Below are positions 17,180 through 26,027 of a stretch of 64,000 bases of DNA, in pieces. The position numbers and the translations under genes were made by a program. The stretch lies in assembly GCA_016788115.1 (NCBI GenBank), contig JAEURR010000005.1, forward strand, positions 466,516 through 530,515, read 5' to 3'. Positions within the stretch are counted from its first letter, which is position 1. Each line of letters starts with the position of its first letter. A model generated the notes under the pieces. The model ran no database searches and had not been told where the DNA came from. It was given only the letters and a program-made list of their open reading frames with translations. This DNA comes from Chthonomonas sp. GTDB taxonomy: Bacteria > Armatimonadota > Fimbriimonadia > Fimbriimonadales > Fimbriimonadaceae.

Positions 17180-18645
17180 TTGGCAACCTCCGAGATTCGC
17201 ACCTCGCGGATGACGGTGATCTTCACCTGGCCGGGGTACTCGGTTTCCGTCTCAATCCGCTTGGCTACGGCTTTGGCCAGCTTAGCCGCGCCCGCATCGT
17301 CCAAGTCGTTTGGACGTACGATCAGTCGCAGCTCTCGGCCTGCTTGTACGGCGAAACTCCGTTCAACCCCTTCGAAGCTGTTCGCGATGGCTTCGAGTGC
17401 CCCCAGCCGCTTGACGTAGTTGTCGAGGTTCTCGCGCCGAGCACCCGGGCGGCTCGCACTCATGGAGTCGGCGATGATGACCAATTGCGCCTCTTCGGTC
17501 TCGGGTTCGATTTCTCGATGGTGCGCGCCCACCGCATGGCGAACCGGCCGGTTCAGCCCTTGTTGCTCCAGGTACTGCATCCCGGCGATGGCGTGCCGCG
17601 AGTCGTACTCGCTGCCGAGCGCTTTGCCGATGTCGTGCAGGAACCCGGCGGTACGTGCGACTTCCTCGTTGCAGCCGAGTTCGGCGGCCAGGTGCGCCGC
17701 AAGCTGGGCGACTTCGACGCTGTGGTCCAGAACGTTTTGTGCGTAGCTGGAGCGGAATCGTAGTGCCCCCATTTGCTCGATGACTGCGGACGGCAACCCT
17801 GCCACCTGGGCTCGGTCACACGCGCGCTCACCCGACTCGCGAATGGTCCGCTGAACCTCTTGCTGCGCCTTCTCGTACAGTTCCTCGATCCGCCCCGGGT
17901 GGATGCGCCCATCGACCATCAGGTTCATCAGAGCGAGCCGGGCGGTTTCGCGGCGGATCGGATCGAAGCACGAGATCACGACCGTTTCCGGCGTATCGTC
18001 CACGATCAGATCGACACCGGCGACCTGCTCAAAGGCGCGGATGTTTCGCCCCTCCCGGCCGATGATGCGCCCCTTCATCTCCTCGCTGGGAAGCGTCACG
18101 ACCGCGACGGTGGACTCAGTGATAATGTCCACGTGCGCGCGCTCCATCGTCCCGATGACGAGCTTACGGGCGGTGCGTTGCGCGTCCGCGGCGGCTTCGC
18201 TTTCAATGGTCTTGGCGATTTGCCGCGCCGTTTCCGCTGCCTCCGCCTCGGCTTTCGCGAGCACGAGTGCGCGGGCCTCGTCGGCGTTCAGGCCCGCAAG
18301 AGACTCCATCTTCTGGGTGAGATCGGCCTCGCGCGAGTTCAGGTTTGTGGATCGGCTGTGAAGTTCGGCTTCTTGCGATTCCATAAGCGCGGTGCGCTCT
18401 TCTAGCTTCTCTTCGCGAGCTTCGAGCCGCTCGCGCGCTCGCTTCTCTTCCTCCATCGCTTCCAGGAGGGCGAGCTTTTTGGCCTCTTCGACTTCGGACC
18501 GAAGGTTTGCAATGGCCGACTCTTGGGCGACTTCGCGCTCACGCATCGCCTGGATGCGCCGGTTCATCAGCACGTACGTGATGAGCGCGCTGAAACCGAT
18601 CGCCAGGATGAGATCGACGACGAAGGCGGTGACCGAGACGTTCAC
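17176..18645 (-). CDS. rny: Ribonuclease Y
   Basis: RNase Y is the membrane-anchored endoribonuclease that starts mRNA decay in many bacteria lacking RNase E. The 489 residues show an N-terminal membrane helix (about 5-27), a long charged coiled coil (about 30-175), a KH domain (MKGRIIGREGRNIRAFEQ, about 190-207) and an HD domain (GFLHDIGKAL, about 335-345; HHREIEPETEE). The coiled coil is somewhat shorter than the usual protein of about 520 residues. It overlaps recX and ymdB by 4 nt each. Confidence 0.93.
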   Translation of the reverse strand: MNVSVTAFVVDLILAIGFSALITYVLMNRRIQAMREREVAQESAIANLRSEVEEAKKLALLEAMEEEKRARERLEAREEKLEERTALMESQEAELHSRSTNLNSREADLTQKMESLAGLNADEARALVLAKAEAEAAETARQIAKTIESEAAADAQRTARKLVIGTMERAHVDIITESTVAVVTLPSEEMKGRIIGREGRNIRAFEQVAGVDLIVDDTPETVVISCFDPIRRETARLALMNLMVDGRIHPGRIEELYEKAQQEVQRTIRESGERACDRAQVAGLPSAVIEQMGALRFRSSYAQNVLDHSVEVAQLAAHLAAELGCNEEVARTAGFLHDIGKALGSEYDSRHAIAGMQYLEQQGLNRPVRHAVGAHHREIEPETEEAQLVIIADSMSASRPGARRENLDNYVKRLGALEAIANSFEGVERSFAVQAGRELRLIVRPNDLDDAGAAKLAKAVAKRIETETEYPGQVKITVIREVRISEVAK

Positions 18646-19097
18646 TCAGCACCCTCCAGCGAGGCCTCGAAGTACGCTTCGACCACGGATCGGACGATGT
18701 CTTCGTCGAACCCGCGTCCGGCCAGATATCGGGCACCCTTGATCGGCGCATCCGAAGGAAGATACTTCTTGCGAAGGAGATGGCCCGCCCGGTCTGCTTC
18801 TGCAGCAGGGTCGAACCAAGCCTCGATCTCGGCCAAGATCTCGGGATCCGCACCCTTTGCATCGAGCTCGGCGAGGATCCGTTCCTTGCCGTACCCCTTC
18901 TCTTGGCGTCGCTCGGTGAGCACACTCGCCGTCCGATGGTCATCCAAGAAACGCCACTCGTGCAGCTTGTGGCGAACTCGGTCCCATTCGTGACCGAGTT
19001 GCTCTCGCTCCAAGGCAGCCTTCAGCTCCGCCTCAAGATGGTCTCGACGGCGCAAGCAACGCAAGGCGATCAGCAGCGCGCGATCGCTCATTGGCAC
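18642..19097 (-). CDS. recX: Regulatory protein RecX
   Basis: RecX binds RecA filaments and limits their activity. The 151-residue all-helical protein has the RecX pattern of three tandem three-helix repeats: ALRCLRRRDHLEAELKAAL at the start, LHEWRFLDDHRTASVLTERR, GKERILAELDAKGADPEIL, and KYLPSDAPIKGARYLAGRGFDEDIVRSVVE at the end. It lies 11 nt downstream of recA, the usual arrangement, and overlaps rny by 4 nt. Confidence 0.85.
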   Translation of the reverse strand: MPMSDRALLIALRCLRRRDHLEAELKAALEREQLGHEWDRVRHKLHEWRFLDDHRTASVLTERRQEKGYGKERILAELDAKGADPEILAEIEAWFDPAAEADRAGHLLRKKYLPSDAPIKGARYLAGRGFDEDIVRSVVEAYFEASLEGAE

Positions 19098-19108
19098 ACT
19101 TAGTCCGG

Positions 19109-20164
19109 CTATTGGGCCTCGACCGCCTCTGGCTCGGGGACATCAACGACCGCCGAGGTGCGCTCAGATTTGAACGTCTCACGCAAGCGGTTTTCGATCT
19201 CTTCAAAGACGCTCGGGTTGTCCTTCAGGAACTGTCGAGCGTTCTCGCGACCCTGACCGAGTCGGACATCGCCGTAGTTGAAGTAGGTGCCCGCCTTGCC
19301 GATGATATTGCGTGCGACGGCGTTGTCGAGCACGTCGCCGGTGCGGCTAATCCCTTCGCCGTAGATCATGTCAAACTCGGCCGTCTTGAACGGCGGAGCA
19401 ACCTTGTTCTTGACGACCTTCACCTTGGTGCGTGTGCCGATCTGGTCGGTTCCGACCTTGATGGCATCGGCACGTCGGACTTCGAGTCGAACCGACGCCC
19501 AGAACTTCAGAGCGCGGCCGCCGGGAGTGGTCTCGGGGTTGCCGTACATGACGCCGATCTTCTCGCGAAGCTGGTTGATGAAGATGCAGACCGCTTTGGA
19601 CTTGTTGATGCTACCGCCAAGCTTACGGAGCGCCTGGCTCATCATGCGCGCCTGGATACCGACGTGGCTATCGCCCATTTCGCCTTCGATTTCGGCCTTC
19701 GGTACGAGAGCCGCAACGGAGTCCAGAACGACGATGTCAACCGCGCCGGATCGGATGATCGCGTCCATGATTTCGAGCGCTTCTTCACCGGTCGTAGGCT
19801 GGCTGATGTAGAGTCGATCGATGTCCACCCCAAGCGCGCGGGCATACTCGGTGTCCAGCGCGTGCTCGGCGTCCACGTAGAGTGCGAGGCCACCACGGCG
19901 CTGGCACTCGGCGACGGTGTGCAAGGCGATGGTCGTCTTACCGCTCGACTCAGCGCCGTAGATTTCGGTGATCCGTCCGCGAGGCAGGCCGCCAACACCG
20001 AGGGCGATGTCCAGGCTCAGCGATCCGGTCGGAACCGACTCGATGATCTCTCGCTCGCCCGTGCCGAGACGCATGATCGCGCCCTTACCGAACGACTTTT
20101 CGACTTGGTTCAGGGCGAGCTCTAAGGCACGCTCACGATCATTGGGTGCGGTCTTTTCTGCCAA
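19109..20164 (-). CDS. recA: Recombinase RecA
   Basis: RecA is the ATP-dependent strand-exchange protein and co-protease of the SOS response. It shows Walker [10 protein letters not shown] (about 69-77), [30 protein letters not shown], the L2 loop region [21 protein letters not shown] and the C-terminal domain with an acidic tail. The 351 residues are normal. The start is TTG at 20164, with AAGGAG 7 nt upstream and no in-frame ATG nearby, unusual for such a highly expressed gene. Confidence 0.97.
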   Translation of the reverse strand: MAEKTAPNDRERALELALNQVEKSFGKGAIMRLGTGEREIIESVPTGSLSLDIALGVGGLPRGRITEIYGAESSGKTTIALHTVAECQRRGGLALYVDAEHALDTEYARALGVDIDRLYISQPTTGEEALEIMDAIIRSGAVDIVVLDSVAALVPKAEIEGEMGDSHVGIQARMMSQALRKLGGSINKSKAVCIFINQLREKIGVMYGNPETTPGGRALKFWASVRLEVRRADAIKVGTDQIGTRTKVKVVKNKVAPPFKTAEFDMIYGEGISRTGDVLDNAVARNIIGKAGTYFNYGDVRLGQGRENARQFLKDNPSVFEEIENRLRETFKSERTSAVVDVPEPEAVEAQ

Positions 20165-20214
20165 TGGCTTCTCCTTACGAATCGAACCTGTAGTGGCCCG
20201 AAATGCTAGACAAG

Positions 20215-20245
20215 ATTATAGCAGTCTTGCACATGTTGGGTACAA
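20215..20245 (-). promoter_or_regulatory. Probable recA promoter with overlapping inverted repeat
   Basis: On the minus strand a perfect TATAAT (20215-20220) lies 19 nt after TTGTAC (20240-20245). An inverted repeat CAAGA-N9-TCTTG (20211-20229 on +) spans the -10 box and could be an operator for a LexA-type repressor. That last point is inference from position. Confidence 0.45.
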
Positions 20246-20252
20246 CTGCGCC

Positions 20253-20717
20253 ATGACCAGCGACGCAAAAACCGTTGAGGAATACCTCATATCGTTGCCT
20301 GAAGATCGTCGTGTTTCGATGGAAGCGATCCGTGACGTGGTCAGGAAGAACATCAATCCTGGATTCGAAGAAGGGATGCAGTACGGCGCGATTGGCTACT
20401 TTGTCCCGTTCTCCCTCTATCCTGCGGGCTATCACTGCGACAAGACCCAACCGCTCCCGTTCCTGGGCATCGCCTCGCAGAAGAACCACATTGGCATCTA
20501 CGCGTTCTGCCTCTACATCAATACTGAGCACCAGGCCCAGTTCATCGAGGAGTGGAAAGCGACCGGAAAGAAGCTGGACATGGGAAAAGCGTGTATCCGC
20601 GTGAAGGACTCGGATGGGGTGGCGATGGACGCGCTCGCATCCATGCTGAAGAAGATCACGGTGCAAGGATTTGTCGACGTTTACACTCAGCTGATCCCCG
20701 CGAAGAAGCGGAAGTAG
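20253..20717 (+). CDS. DUF1801 (YdhG-like) domain protein
   Basis: A 154-residue protein of the DUF1801 type: EEYLISLPEDRRVSMEAIRDVVRKNINPGFEEGMQYGAIGYFVP is the typical start, followed by FLGIASQKNHIGIYAFCLY and GKACIRVK. The biochemical role of the family is not established. The frame is open far upstream, but that part is antisense to recA; the ATG at 20253 begins just before the conserved domain. A TACAAC sequence lies 6 nt before it. Divergent from recA by 88 nt. Confidence 0.8.
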   Translation: MTSDAKTVEEYLISLPEDRRVSMEAIRDVVRKNINPGFEEGMQYGAIGYFVPFSLYPAGYHCDKTQPLPFLGIASQKNHIGIYAFCLYINTEHQAQFIEEWKATGKKLDMGKACIRVKDSDGVAMDALASMLKKITVQGFVDVYTQLIPAKKRK

Positions 20718-20741
20718 CGGCTTAGGGTAAACCCAAGCCTC

Positions 20742-23150
20742 ATGCAACTGCGGTGGTTGTGGGTCGGTCTCTTGCTGCTCAGCGCGACGCTCGGTCGGGC
20801 TGAGGTGACCGTGCGCATGCTGCCGGGTCCGGGGTACGGCATCCCACCCAAAGAAGCCATCGACCCTCGAAGCTTGGCGCGCCGCGCTGTTTTTGACGCG
20901 TTCCACAAAGCCAACTCAGATGTACGGGTCGTCAACGCGGGGGGCCTTGAGCTCGTCGGTGCCCAAGCCGACTCGCTGATGCTCATGGCGATGGCGGGAG
21001 CGAATGCTCCGGACGTTCTGTACGTTAACTTCCGGCAGTACTACAACTTTATCGATCAGGGCTTCATTCGCCCGCTCGACGATCTGATTGCCCAGAACCC
21101 GGACGTGATGGACCGGACGAGCCCGATTATCCGTAAGGTTTTGACCAGCTACAACGGGCAAATCTATTCGGTACCGTTCTTTCACGTCGCGCTCGGCCTG
21201 AACTACCGTCGCGACTTCTTCCTCGAGGCGGGCCTCGACCCCAGTAAGCCGCCAAAGAACTGGGATGAGTTCATTGCATACGGTCGAAAGTTGGTCGAAT
21301 CCGACCCGAACCGGGCCGCATTCATCTTCAGCACGCCGCAGGGATACCACTGGAGCAATTTCGTGTACCAGGCGGGCGGCGAGATCGTCGTCCCGGGTGA
21401 TGGCAAGTCCTGGAAGTCCGCGATCAACACTCCTGCAGGGGAGAAGGCGGTCGAGATGTTCCGCCGGTTGGTGCTGGAGACCTGGATCGGCAAGGATGGC
21501 AAGCGTTACGGCCCAATGGCGCGCCTCTCCACCGACTTTTCGGGGGACATACGTCAGGGCAAAACCGCGATGTGGTTTGCGTACACGAACGACGTCCAAC
21601 TTGCGGGCGCGGTGGACATCCCGATGCAGCTCATCGGCATTTCGGCCATGCCTGCTGGCCCAGCTGGCCCCAGCAACGAGATCAACGCGGGCATGTGGGC
21701 GATCAATGCCAACGTCAAGGATCCTGAGAAGCTCGCTGCTTGCTGGAAGTTCATCCGCTACTTCGCGGGCGACGATGCCGCCCGGGTGAGTACCGATAAG
21801 TTCGTCGAGCTCGGTATGGCGAACCAGGTCAACCCCGTGTATCTGGAGAAGTTTGGCTATCCAGACCTCGCCAAACAGGTCGATCCCGCCTATGTCCAGG
21901 CGAGCAAAGACATCTTCAAAAATGGGCACCCCGAGCCATACGGTCGCAACTGCCAGCAGGTCTATAGCGTCCTCGATAACGTTCTGGACCGCGCGCGGAC
22001 GCAGCCGAACACCTCGGCGAAGGAGATTCTGGCGACGGCCGAGCGGGAGATGAACGAGAAGCTGCTGGGCTACAAACCGGCCGACGTCATGGCGCGTCAG
22101 CGCGGCTGGGCGACCGGCATCCTCATCGCGTTGCTACTCGTGCTCGTGCCCTTGGTCGTGCGTTCGGTTCGCAGGGCACGCGCAACGCGGGTGGTTGAGC
22201 AGGAGAGCCTTGCGGCAGGCACGGTCCGGCGCAGGGTGTACACCTTCATGGCGTTATGTCTGGGTCCCGCAGCCCTGAGCCTGCTCGTATGGAGTTACTA
22301 TCCTCTCGCGAGCGGTCTGAAGATTGCATTCCAGGATTACCGCATCACCAAAGGGGCAAGCTGGGTCGGGCTGGACAACTTCATCGCCGTCTTTACGTCG
22401 CCCTTGTTCTATAAGGCGCTGACGAACAGCTTCCTGTACGTGATCCTGAGCCTCGCCATAGGGTTCCTCTTGCCTATCATGCTGGCGCTTGCACTCAATG
22501 AGATCCCCCGGTTCAAGACGCTCTTCCGAACGCTCTTCTACCTCCCGGCGATGACGAGTCCCATCGTGATTTCGCTGCTGTGGCGGCAGATGTACGACAA
22601 GACGGACCAAGGGCTGCTGAACACGCTCTTGCTACCCATCATCGACACGATCAATCCGATCGTTACGTGGGTTGGCCTTGAGCCAATCGCCAAGGCGCAC
22701 GACTGGCTCGGAGATCCGTCTCTCGCGATGTTTGCCGTCGTGTTGCCTGGTATCTGGGCGGGCGCGGGTCCCGGTTCGATCCTGTACCTGGCCGCACTCA
22801 AGAACATCCCCTCGGAGCGGTACGAAGCTGCCGATCTTGACGGCGCTTCGTGGTGGAGCAAGATCCTCTTCATCACCATGCCGGGGCTGAAGCCGCTCAT
22901 CCTCATCAACTTGCTCGGGGTGTTCATCGCCGGATTCAAGGCGATGGAGAATATCTTCGTCTTGACCTTTGGTGGACCGCTCTACGCGACTCAGACGATC
23001 GGCCTGGAAATCTGGCAGAACGCGTTTATGTATCTGAAGTTCGGATACGCCACCGCCGCCGCGTGGGTGATGGGCGCGATCCTCATCGGGTTCACGGTGA
23101 TGCAGATCCGCAGCCTGCTCAAGATGCGATTCACGACGGCGAAGTTTTAG
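20742..23150 (+). CDS. Fused ABC solute-binding protein and MalF-type permease
   Basis: An 802-residue protein joining two parts normally encoded separately. Residues 1-20 are a signal peptide and about 25-440 a family 1 extracellular solute-binding domain for sugars (APDVLYVNFRQYYNFIDQGFIRPLDD; NEINAGMWAINANVKDPEKLAACWKFIRYFAGDDA). A membrane helix (about 455-475) precedes a MalF-like permease (about 500-802) with six hydrophobic segments and the EAADLDGASWWSKILFITMP loop that contacts the ATPase. It would tether the receptor to the transporter. No MalG-type partner or ATPase gene is adjacent. The stop shares TTAG with glyS. Confidence 0.88.
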   Translation: MQLRWLWVGLLLLSATLGRAEVTVRMLPGPGYGIPPKEAIDPRSLARRAVFDAFHKANSDVRVVNAGGLELVGAQADSLMLMAMAGANAPDVLYVNFRQYYNFIDQGFIRPLDDLIAQNPDVMDRTSPIIRKVLTSYNGQIYSVPFFHVALGLNYRRDFFLEAGLDPSKPPKNWDEFIAYGRKLVESDPNRAAFIFSTPQGYHWSNFVYQAGGEIVVPGDGKSWKSAINTPAGEKAVEMFRRLVLETWIGKDGKRYGPMARLSTDFSGDIRQGKTAMWFAYTNDVQLAGAVDIPMQLIGISAMPAGPAGPSNEINAGMWAINANVKDPEKLAACWKFIRYFAGDDAARVSTDKFVELGMANQVNPVYLEKFGYPDLAKQVDPAYVQASKDIFKNGHPEPYGRNCQQVYSVLDNVLDRARTQPNTSAKEILATAEREMNEKLLGYKPADVMARQRGWATGILIALLLVLVPLVVRSVRRARATRVVEQESLAAGTVRRRVYTFMALCLGPAALSLLVWSYYPLASGLKIAFQDYRITKGASWVGLDNFIAVFTSPLFYKALTNSFLYVILSLAIGFLLPIMLALALNEIPRFKTLFRTLFYLPAMTSPIVISLLWRQMYDKTDQGLLNTLLLPIIDTINPIVTWVGLEPIAKAHDWLGDPSLAMFAVVLPGIWAGAGPGSILYLAALKNIPSERYEAADLDGASWWSKILFITMPGLKPLILINLLGVFIAGFKAMENIFVLTFGGPLYATQTIGLEIWQNAFMYLKFGYATAAAWVMGAILIGFTVMQIRSLLKMRFTTAKF

Positions 23151-25288
23151 CCTTCGATGACGAGTGCGGTGAAGTCGCCGTAGCTCAGCAGCAGGTCGCT
23201 GACCTCTGCGAGCAGGGACAGACGAGCATCTCGGACCTTGGTGTCGTCCACCATGACCATCGTCGCCTCGAAGAACGCATTGATGGGCCCTTGGAGTGCG
23301 CGCACGGAGTCGAGTGCCGCATCGATATCTTCACCGAGCGGGATCGCCTGCATGGCCGCATCGCGCAACGCCACGCCCTCGGCAGAATCCAGACTCGCGA
23401 CATCGACCGCTGCAAGACCGTTGCGCTGGATCGCAATCCCCTTCTTCTCCGCGGCGCGCACGATATTGATGGGTCGCGTGGCCGCCTGTACAAACTCAAC
23501 CACCGGTGCGAGCTGGCTCAGGGCCTCGACGCGGCCCGCGATAAGTGTCGGATTTGCCAGGGTCGTTAGGTCGTCGGCGAGGGCGGCCTGCACGATGTCG
23601 TGCCGGACTTCTTCGAACGCGACTTCGTATCGGCCCTTGAAGATGGGGACAAGCGCAGCGCGCATGGATTCGGCATTGTGTGGAAGCGAGTGCGCCAGAT
23701 ACTGCTCGCTCGCGTAGTCAAACCAACGATCTGCCGAACCCGGCAGGCCGGCCTCGATGACGAGGTTCACAGCGCGGCGCAGGCCGAATGGATCGCTTGA
23801 TCCGGTGGGAGTCAAACCAACCCCGAGGTAGCCCGCGAGCTTGTCAATCTGGTCTGCCACGCAGACGCAGACCGCGAGCTGCTCACCGAGGGTGTCGGCG
23901 GGAAGGTTGCTGGAAAGCCGATACTGGCCAGCGATAGCATCGGCCACCGGACCGGGCAACCCGGCTTGGCGGGCGTATTCTCCGCCTATGACCCCTTGGA
24001 GGGACGAGAGCTCGCTGACCAAGCCCGTGCTGAGGTCCGCCTTTGCGTACAGACCCGCCATGCTTGCTTGATCGCCTGCGGTCTCTCCGATCCAGTCCGT
24101 GGCAATGCGCCGGGCGAGTGCGGCCAGCCGGTCGCAGCGCAATCGGACCGAGCCCAGCTCCTCTTGGAACATCATCGCTTCGGTGCGTTGCAGGAACTCG
24201 TCGAAGGTCCGCTTGCGGTCCTCGTCGTAGAAAAACTTGGCATCATTGAACCGGGCGTTGAGGACCCACTCATACCCCTCGCTCACGGCGTCTGGGTGTC
24301 CCGAGTTACGAACGGCGATGAAGTGCTGGGTGAGCTTGCCGTCGCCGCTGCGCACGGGGAACGTCCGCTCATGCTTGGCCATCGCGGTGATCAGGACAGG
24401 TTCGGGCAATATCATGAACTCTTCCCGGAAGGTCCCCAAGACGGGCATCGGCCACTCCGTGAGGAAGACGTTCTCGTCCACCAGCATATCGTCGAATTCG
24501 ACCATCCCGGGGGCGATTTTGCGCGATTCGTCTCGGATCATCCGCTCGCGGAGGATCGGATCGGGCTCGACGAACCGCTCGCGCAAGCCAGAAAGCAGCT
24601 CTGCCAGCGTCTTCGCTTGAAAAGTGGTGGGGGACATGAACCGGTGACCCACGGAACTCGAACCCGACTCGACAGTTTCGATCGAAAAGGATACAGGAGC
24701 ATGGTCGTAAACTGCGAGGATCCATCGGATCGGCCGGGCGAACCGCATCTTGGCGGTGCCCCAGCGCATCGACTTGGGAAATGTGAGGGCGCAGATCGCG
24801 TCCGGCAAGATTTTTGTCAACAACTCCGCGGTCGGTTGGCCCTCGTTCTTCTTGCGAATCCACACGTACTCGCCGTCGTTGGTTACCGAATTTGGGTCTA
24901 CGCCTTGCGATTTGCAGAAGCCGAGCAATGCGCCCGTCGGAGCATTAGCAGCGTCAAATGCGACTTTCACAGACGGTCCACGCACTTCCTTCTCGCTGTC
25001 TGGCTGTCGCTCGACAACCGATGAGATACCGACGATCAATCGCCGGGGGGTCGCGTACGTCTGGACCTCTCCATGGCTGATGTTTGCCTCGGCCAAGCGC
25101 GAAGTAATGTTCTTGGCGAGGTCGTCCATGGCTTGGCGGACCGCCATGGCTGGTAGCTCTTCGCAACCCAATTCAAGAACGAGCTCACGTAGGACGGCGA
25201 CGCCCACCGAAGGGGGCTCCTGTTGGGGCTGGCCTACCGGCATGTACTCGGTTTCTGTGCGATCAAGGTCGGCAACGCGTTCAGACAT
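23147..25288 (-). CDS. glyS: Glycyl-tRNA synthetase beta subunit
   Basis: GlyS is the tRNA-binding beta subunit of the bacterial alpha2beta2 glycyl-tRNA synthetase. Family features include LVLELGCEELPA at the start of the conserved part, YATPRRLIV, VRGPSVKVAFD, MRWGTAKMRFARPIRWILA, FPVRSGDGKLTQHFI, GVIGGEYARQAG, DPFGLRRA and the C-terminal DALR-type domain. I choose ATG 25288 because a TAAACT -10-like box lies 10 nt upstream; the frame extends to 25381 but that stretch overlaps the divergent gene's promoter. The alpha subunit gene glyQ, normally adjacent, is not in the window. Confidence 0.93.
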   Translation of the reverse strand: MSERVADLDRTETEYMPVGQPQQEPPSVGVAVLRELVLELGCEELPAMAVRQAMDDLAKNITSRLAEANISHGEVQTYATPRRLIVGISSVVERQPDSEKEVRGPSVKVAFDAANAPTGALLGFCKSQGVDPNSVTNDGEYVWIRKKNEGQPTAELLTKILPDAICALTFPKSMRWGTAKMRFARPIRWILAVYDHAPVSFSIETVESGSSSVGHRFMSPTTFQAKTLAELLSGLRERFVEPDPILRERMIRDESRKIAPGMVEFDDMLVDENVFLTEWPMPVLGTFREEFMILPEPVLITAMAKHERTFPVRSGDGKLTQHFIAVRNSGHPDAVSEGYEWVLNARFNDAKFFYDEDRKRTFDEFLQRTEAMMFQEELGSVRLRCDRLAALARRIATDWIGETAGDQASMAGLYAKADLSTGLVSELSSLQGVIGGEYARQAGLPGPVADAIAGQYRLSSNLPADTLGEQLAVCVCVADQIDKLAGYLGVGLTPTGSSDPFGLRRAVNLVIEAGLPGSADRWFDYASEQYLAHSLPHNAESMRAALVPIFKGRYEVAFEEVRHDIVQAALADDLTTLANPTLIAGRVEALSQLAPVVEFVQAATRPINIVRAAEKKGIAIQRNGLAAVDVASLDSAEGVALRDAAMQAIPLGEDIDAALDSVRALQGPINAFFEATMVMVDDTKVRDARLSLLAEVSDLLLSYGDFTALVIEG

Positions 25289-25298
25289 GGGAGCGGCG

Positions 25299-25304
25299 AG
25301 TTTA
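25299..25304 (-). promoter_or_regulatory. -10-like box TAAACT 10 nt before glyS
   Basis: TAAACT on the minus strand at leaderless spacing. It supports the start at 25288 over the longer frame. Confidence 0.5.
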
Positions 25305-25405
25305 CCTGCCCCTACTTTGAGCCGATCTGAGCACGCCGACGCCTCGGACTGTGTAAACTGCGGCGAGCCGAAAGGCAACATCAGGATTTTCAGGAGATGA
25401 ACTGC

Positions 25406-25921
25406 ATGAAGCGAACGCTCGTACTTCTCGCCACGGCCGCGATGGCCAGCTTGTCATTAGCACAACCGACCGTCGGAGGCATCGATGCCACCGGCCTTCG
25501 ACTTCGACTTGGTGCGGTCTATCCGCTCGAAGGCGCAACCCGAAAGATCACGGGCAACATGCTTGCCATCGGTCTCGACTTCCCGGTTCGTTCGCTCGCG
25601 AAGACCGGCGAAGCCTATCTCAGCGCCGACTGGTACGGCAAGAGCGGCAGCGGTGCCAAGGGCAACATCTTCCCGGTGCTGTACAACCAGCGCATCAACG
25701 TCGACAAGGATCCGGAGGCGACTCAGCGCACCTACATCATGGTGGGTGCTGGAATCGCCCACATCGACGTCAAGAAGGCTAAAACCGCTTATGCCATGCG
25801 ATTCGCACTGGGCAAGGAACTCAGCGACACCGTGTTCGCCGAGGGCGGACTGCTGTGGACGACTGATGGCGGCGGCGTGAAGGGGAACGCATTTGGGTTC
25901 TTCCTCGGCTATCGCTTCTAG
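25406..25921 (+). CDS. Small exported beta-barrel-like protein
   Basis: A protein of 171 residues with a signal peptide (KRTLVLLATAAMASLSLAQ) followed by alternating hydrophobic and polar strands (TGLRLRLGAVYPL, EAYLSADWYG, TYIMVGAGIAHIDV, YAMRFALGKEL, FAEGGLLWTT) and a C-terminal FGFFLGYRF. The final aromatic residue and strand pattern resemble small outer-membrane beta-barrels, which would imply an outer membrane. AGGAG at 25392-25396 is 9 nt from this ATG but touches the in-frame ATG at 25397, so 25406 is preferred. No family name can be given. Confidence 0.6.
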   Translation: MKRTLVLLATAAMASLSLAQPTVGGIDATGLRLRLGAVYPLEGATRKITGNMLAIGLDFPVRSLAKTGEAYLSADWYGKSGSGAKGNIFPVLYNQRINVDKDPEATQRTYIMVGAGIAHIDVKKAKTAYAMRFALGKELSDTVFAEGGLLWTTDGGGVKGNAFGFFLGYRF

Positions 25922-25935
25922 GATCGACTGACACT

Positions 25936-25966
25936 CGCTGCCCCGAGCCTTATGGCCGGGGCAGCG
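25936..25966 (+). terminator. Probable terminator after the beta-barrel-like gene
   Basis: A 10-bp perfect stem CGCTGCCCCG/CGGGGCAGCG with an 11-nt loop, 15 nt after the stop codon. The T tail (CTGTGTTT) is weak. Confidence 0.6.
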
Positions 25967-26027
25967 CTGTGTTTGACCCCTGTGAAACCTGGCACCGGTC
26001 CGTGCGTTATGTAAGGTGAGGGACCTT

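Noticed and set aside
19968..20252. Upstream extension of the DUF1801 frame
   Set aside because: It is antisense to recA and has the composition of a shadow frame; the conserved domain starts right after ATG 20253.
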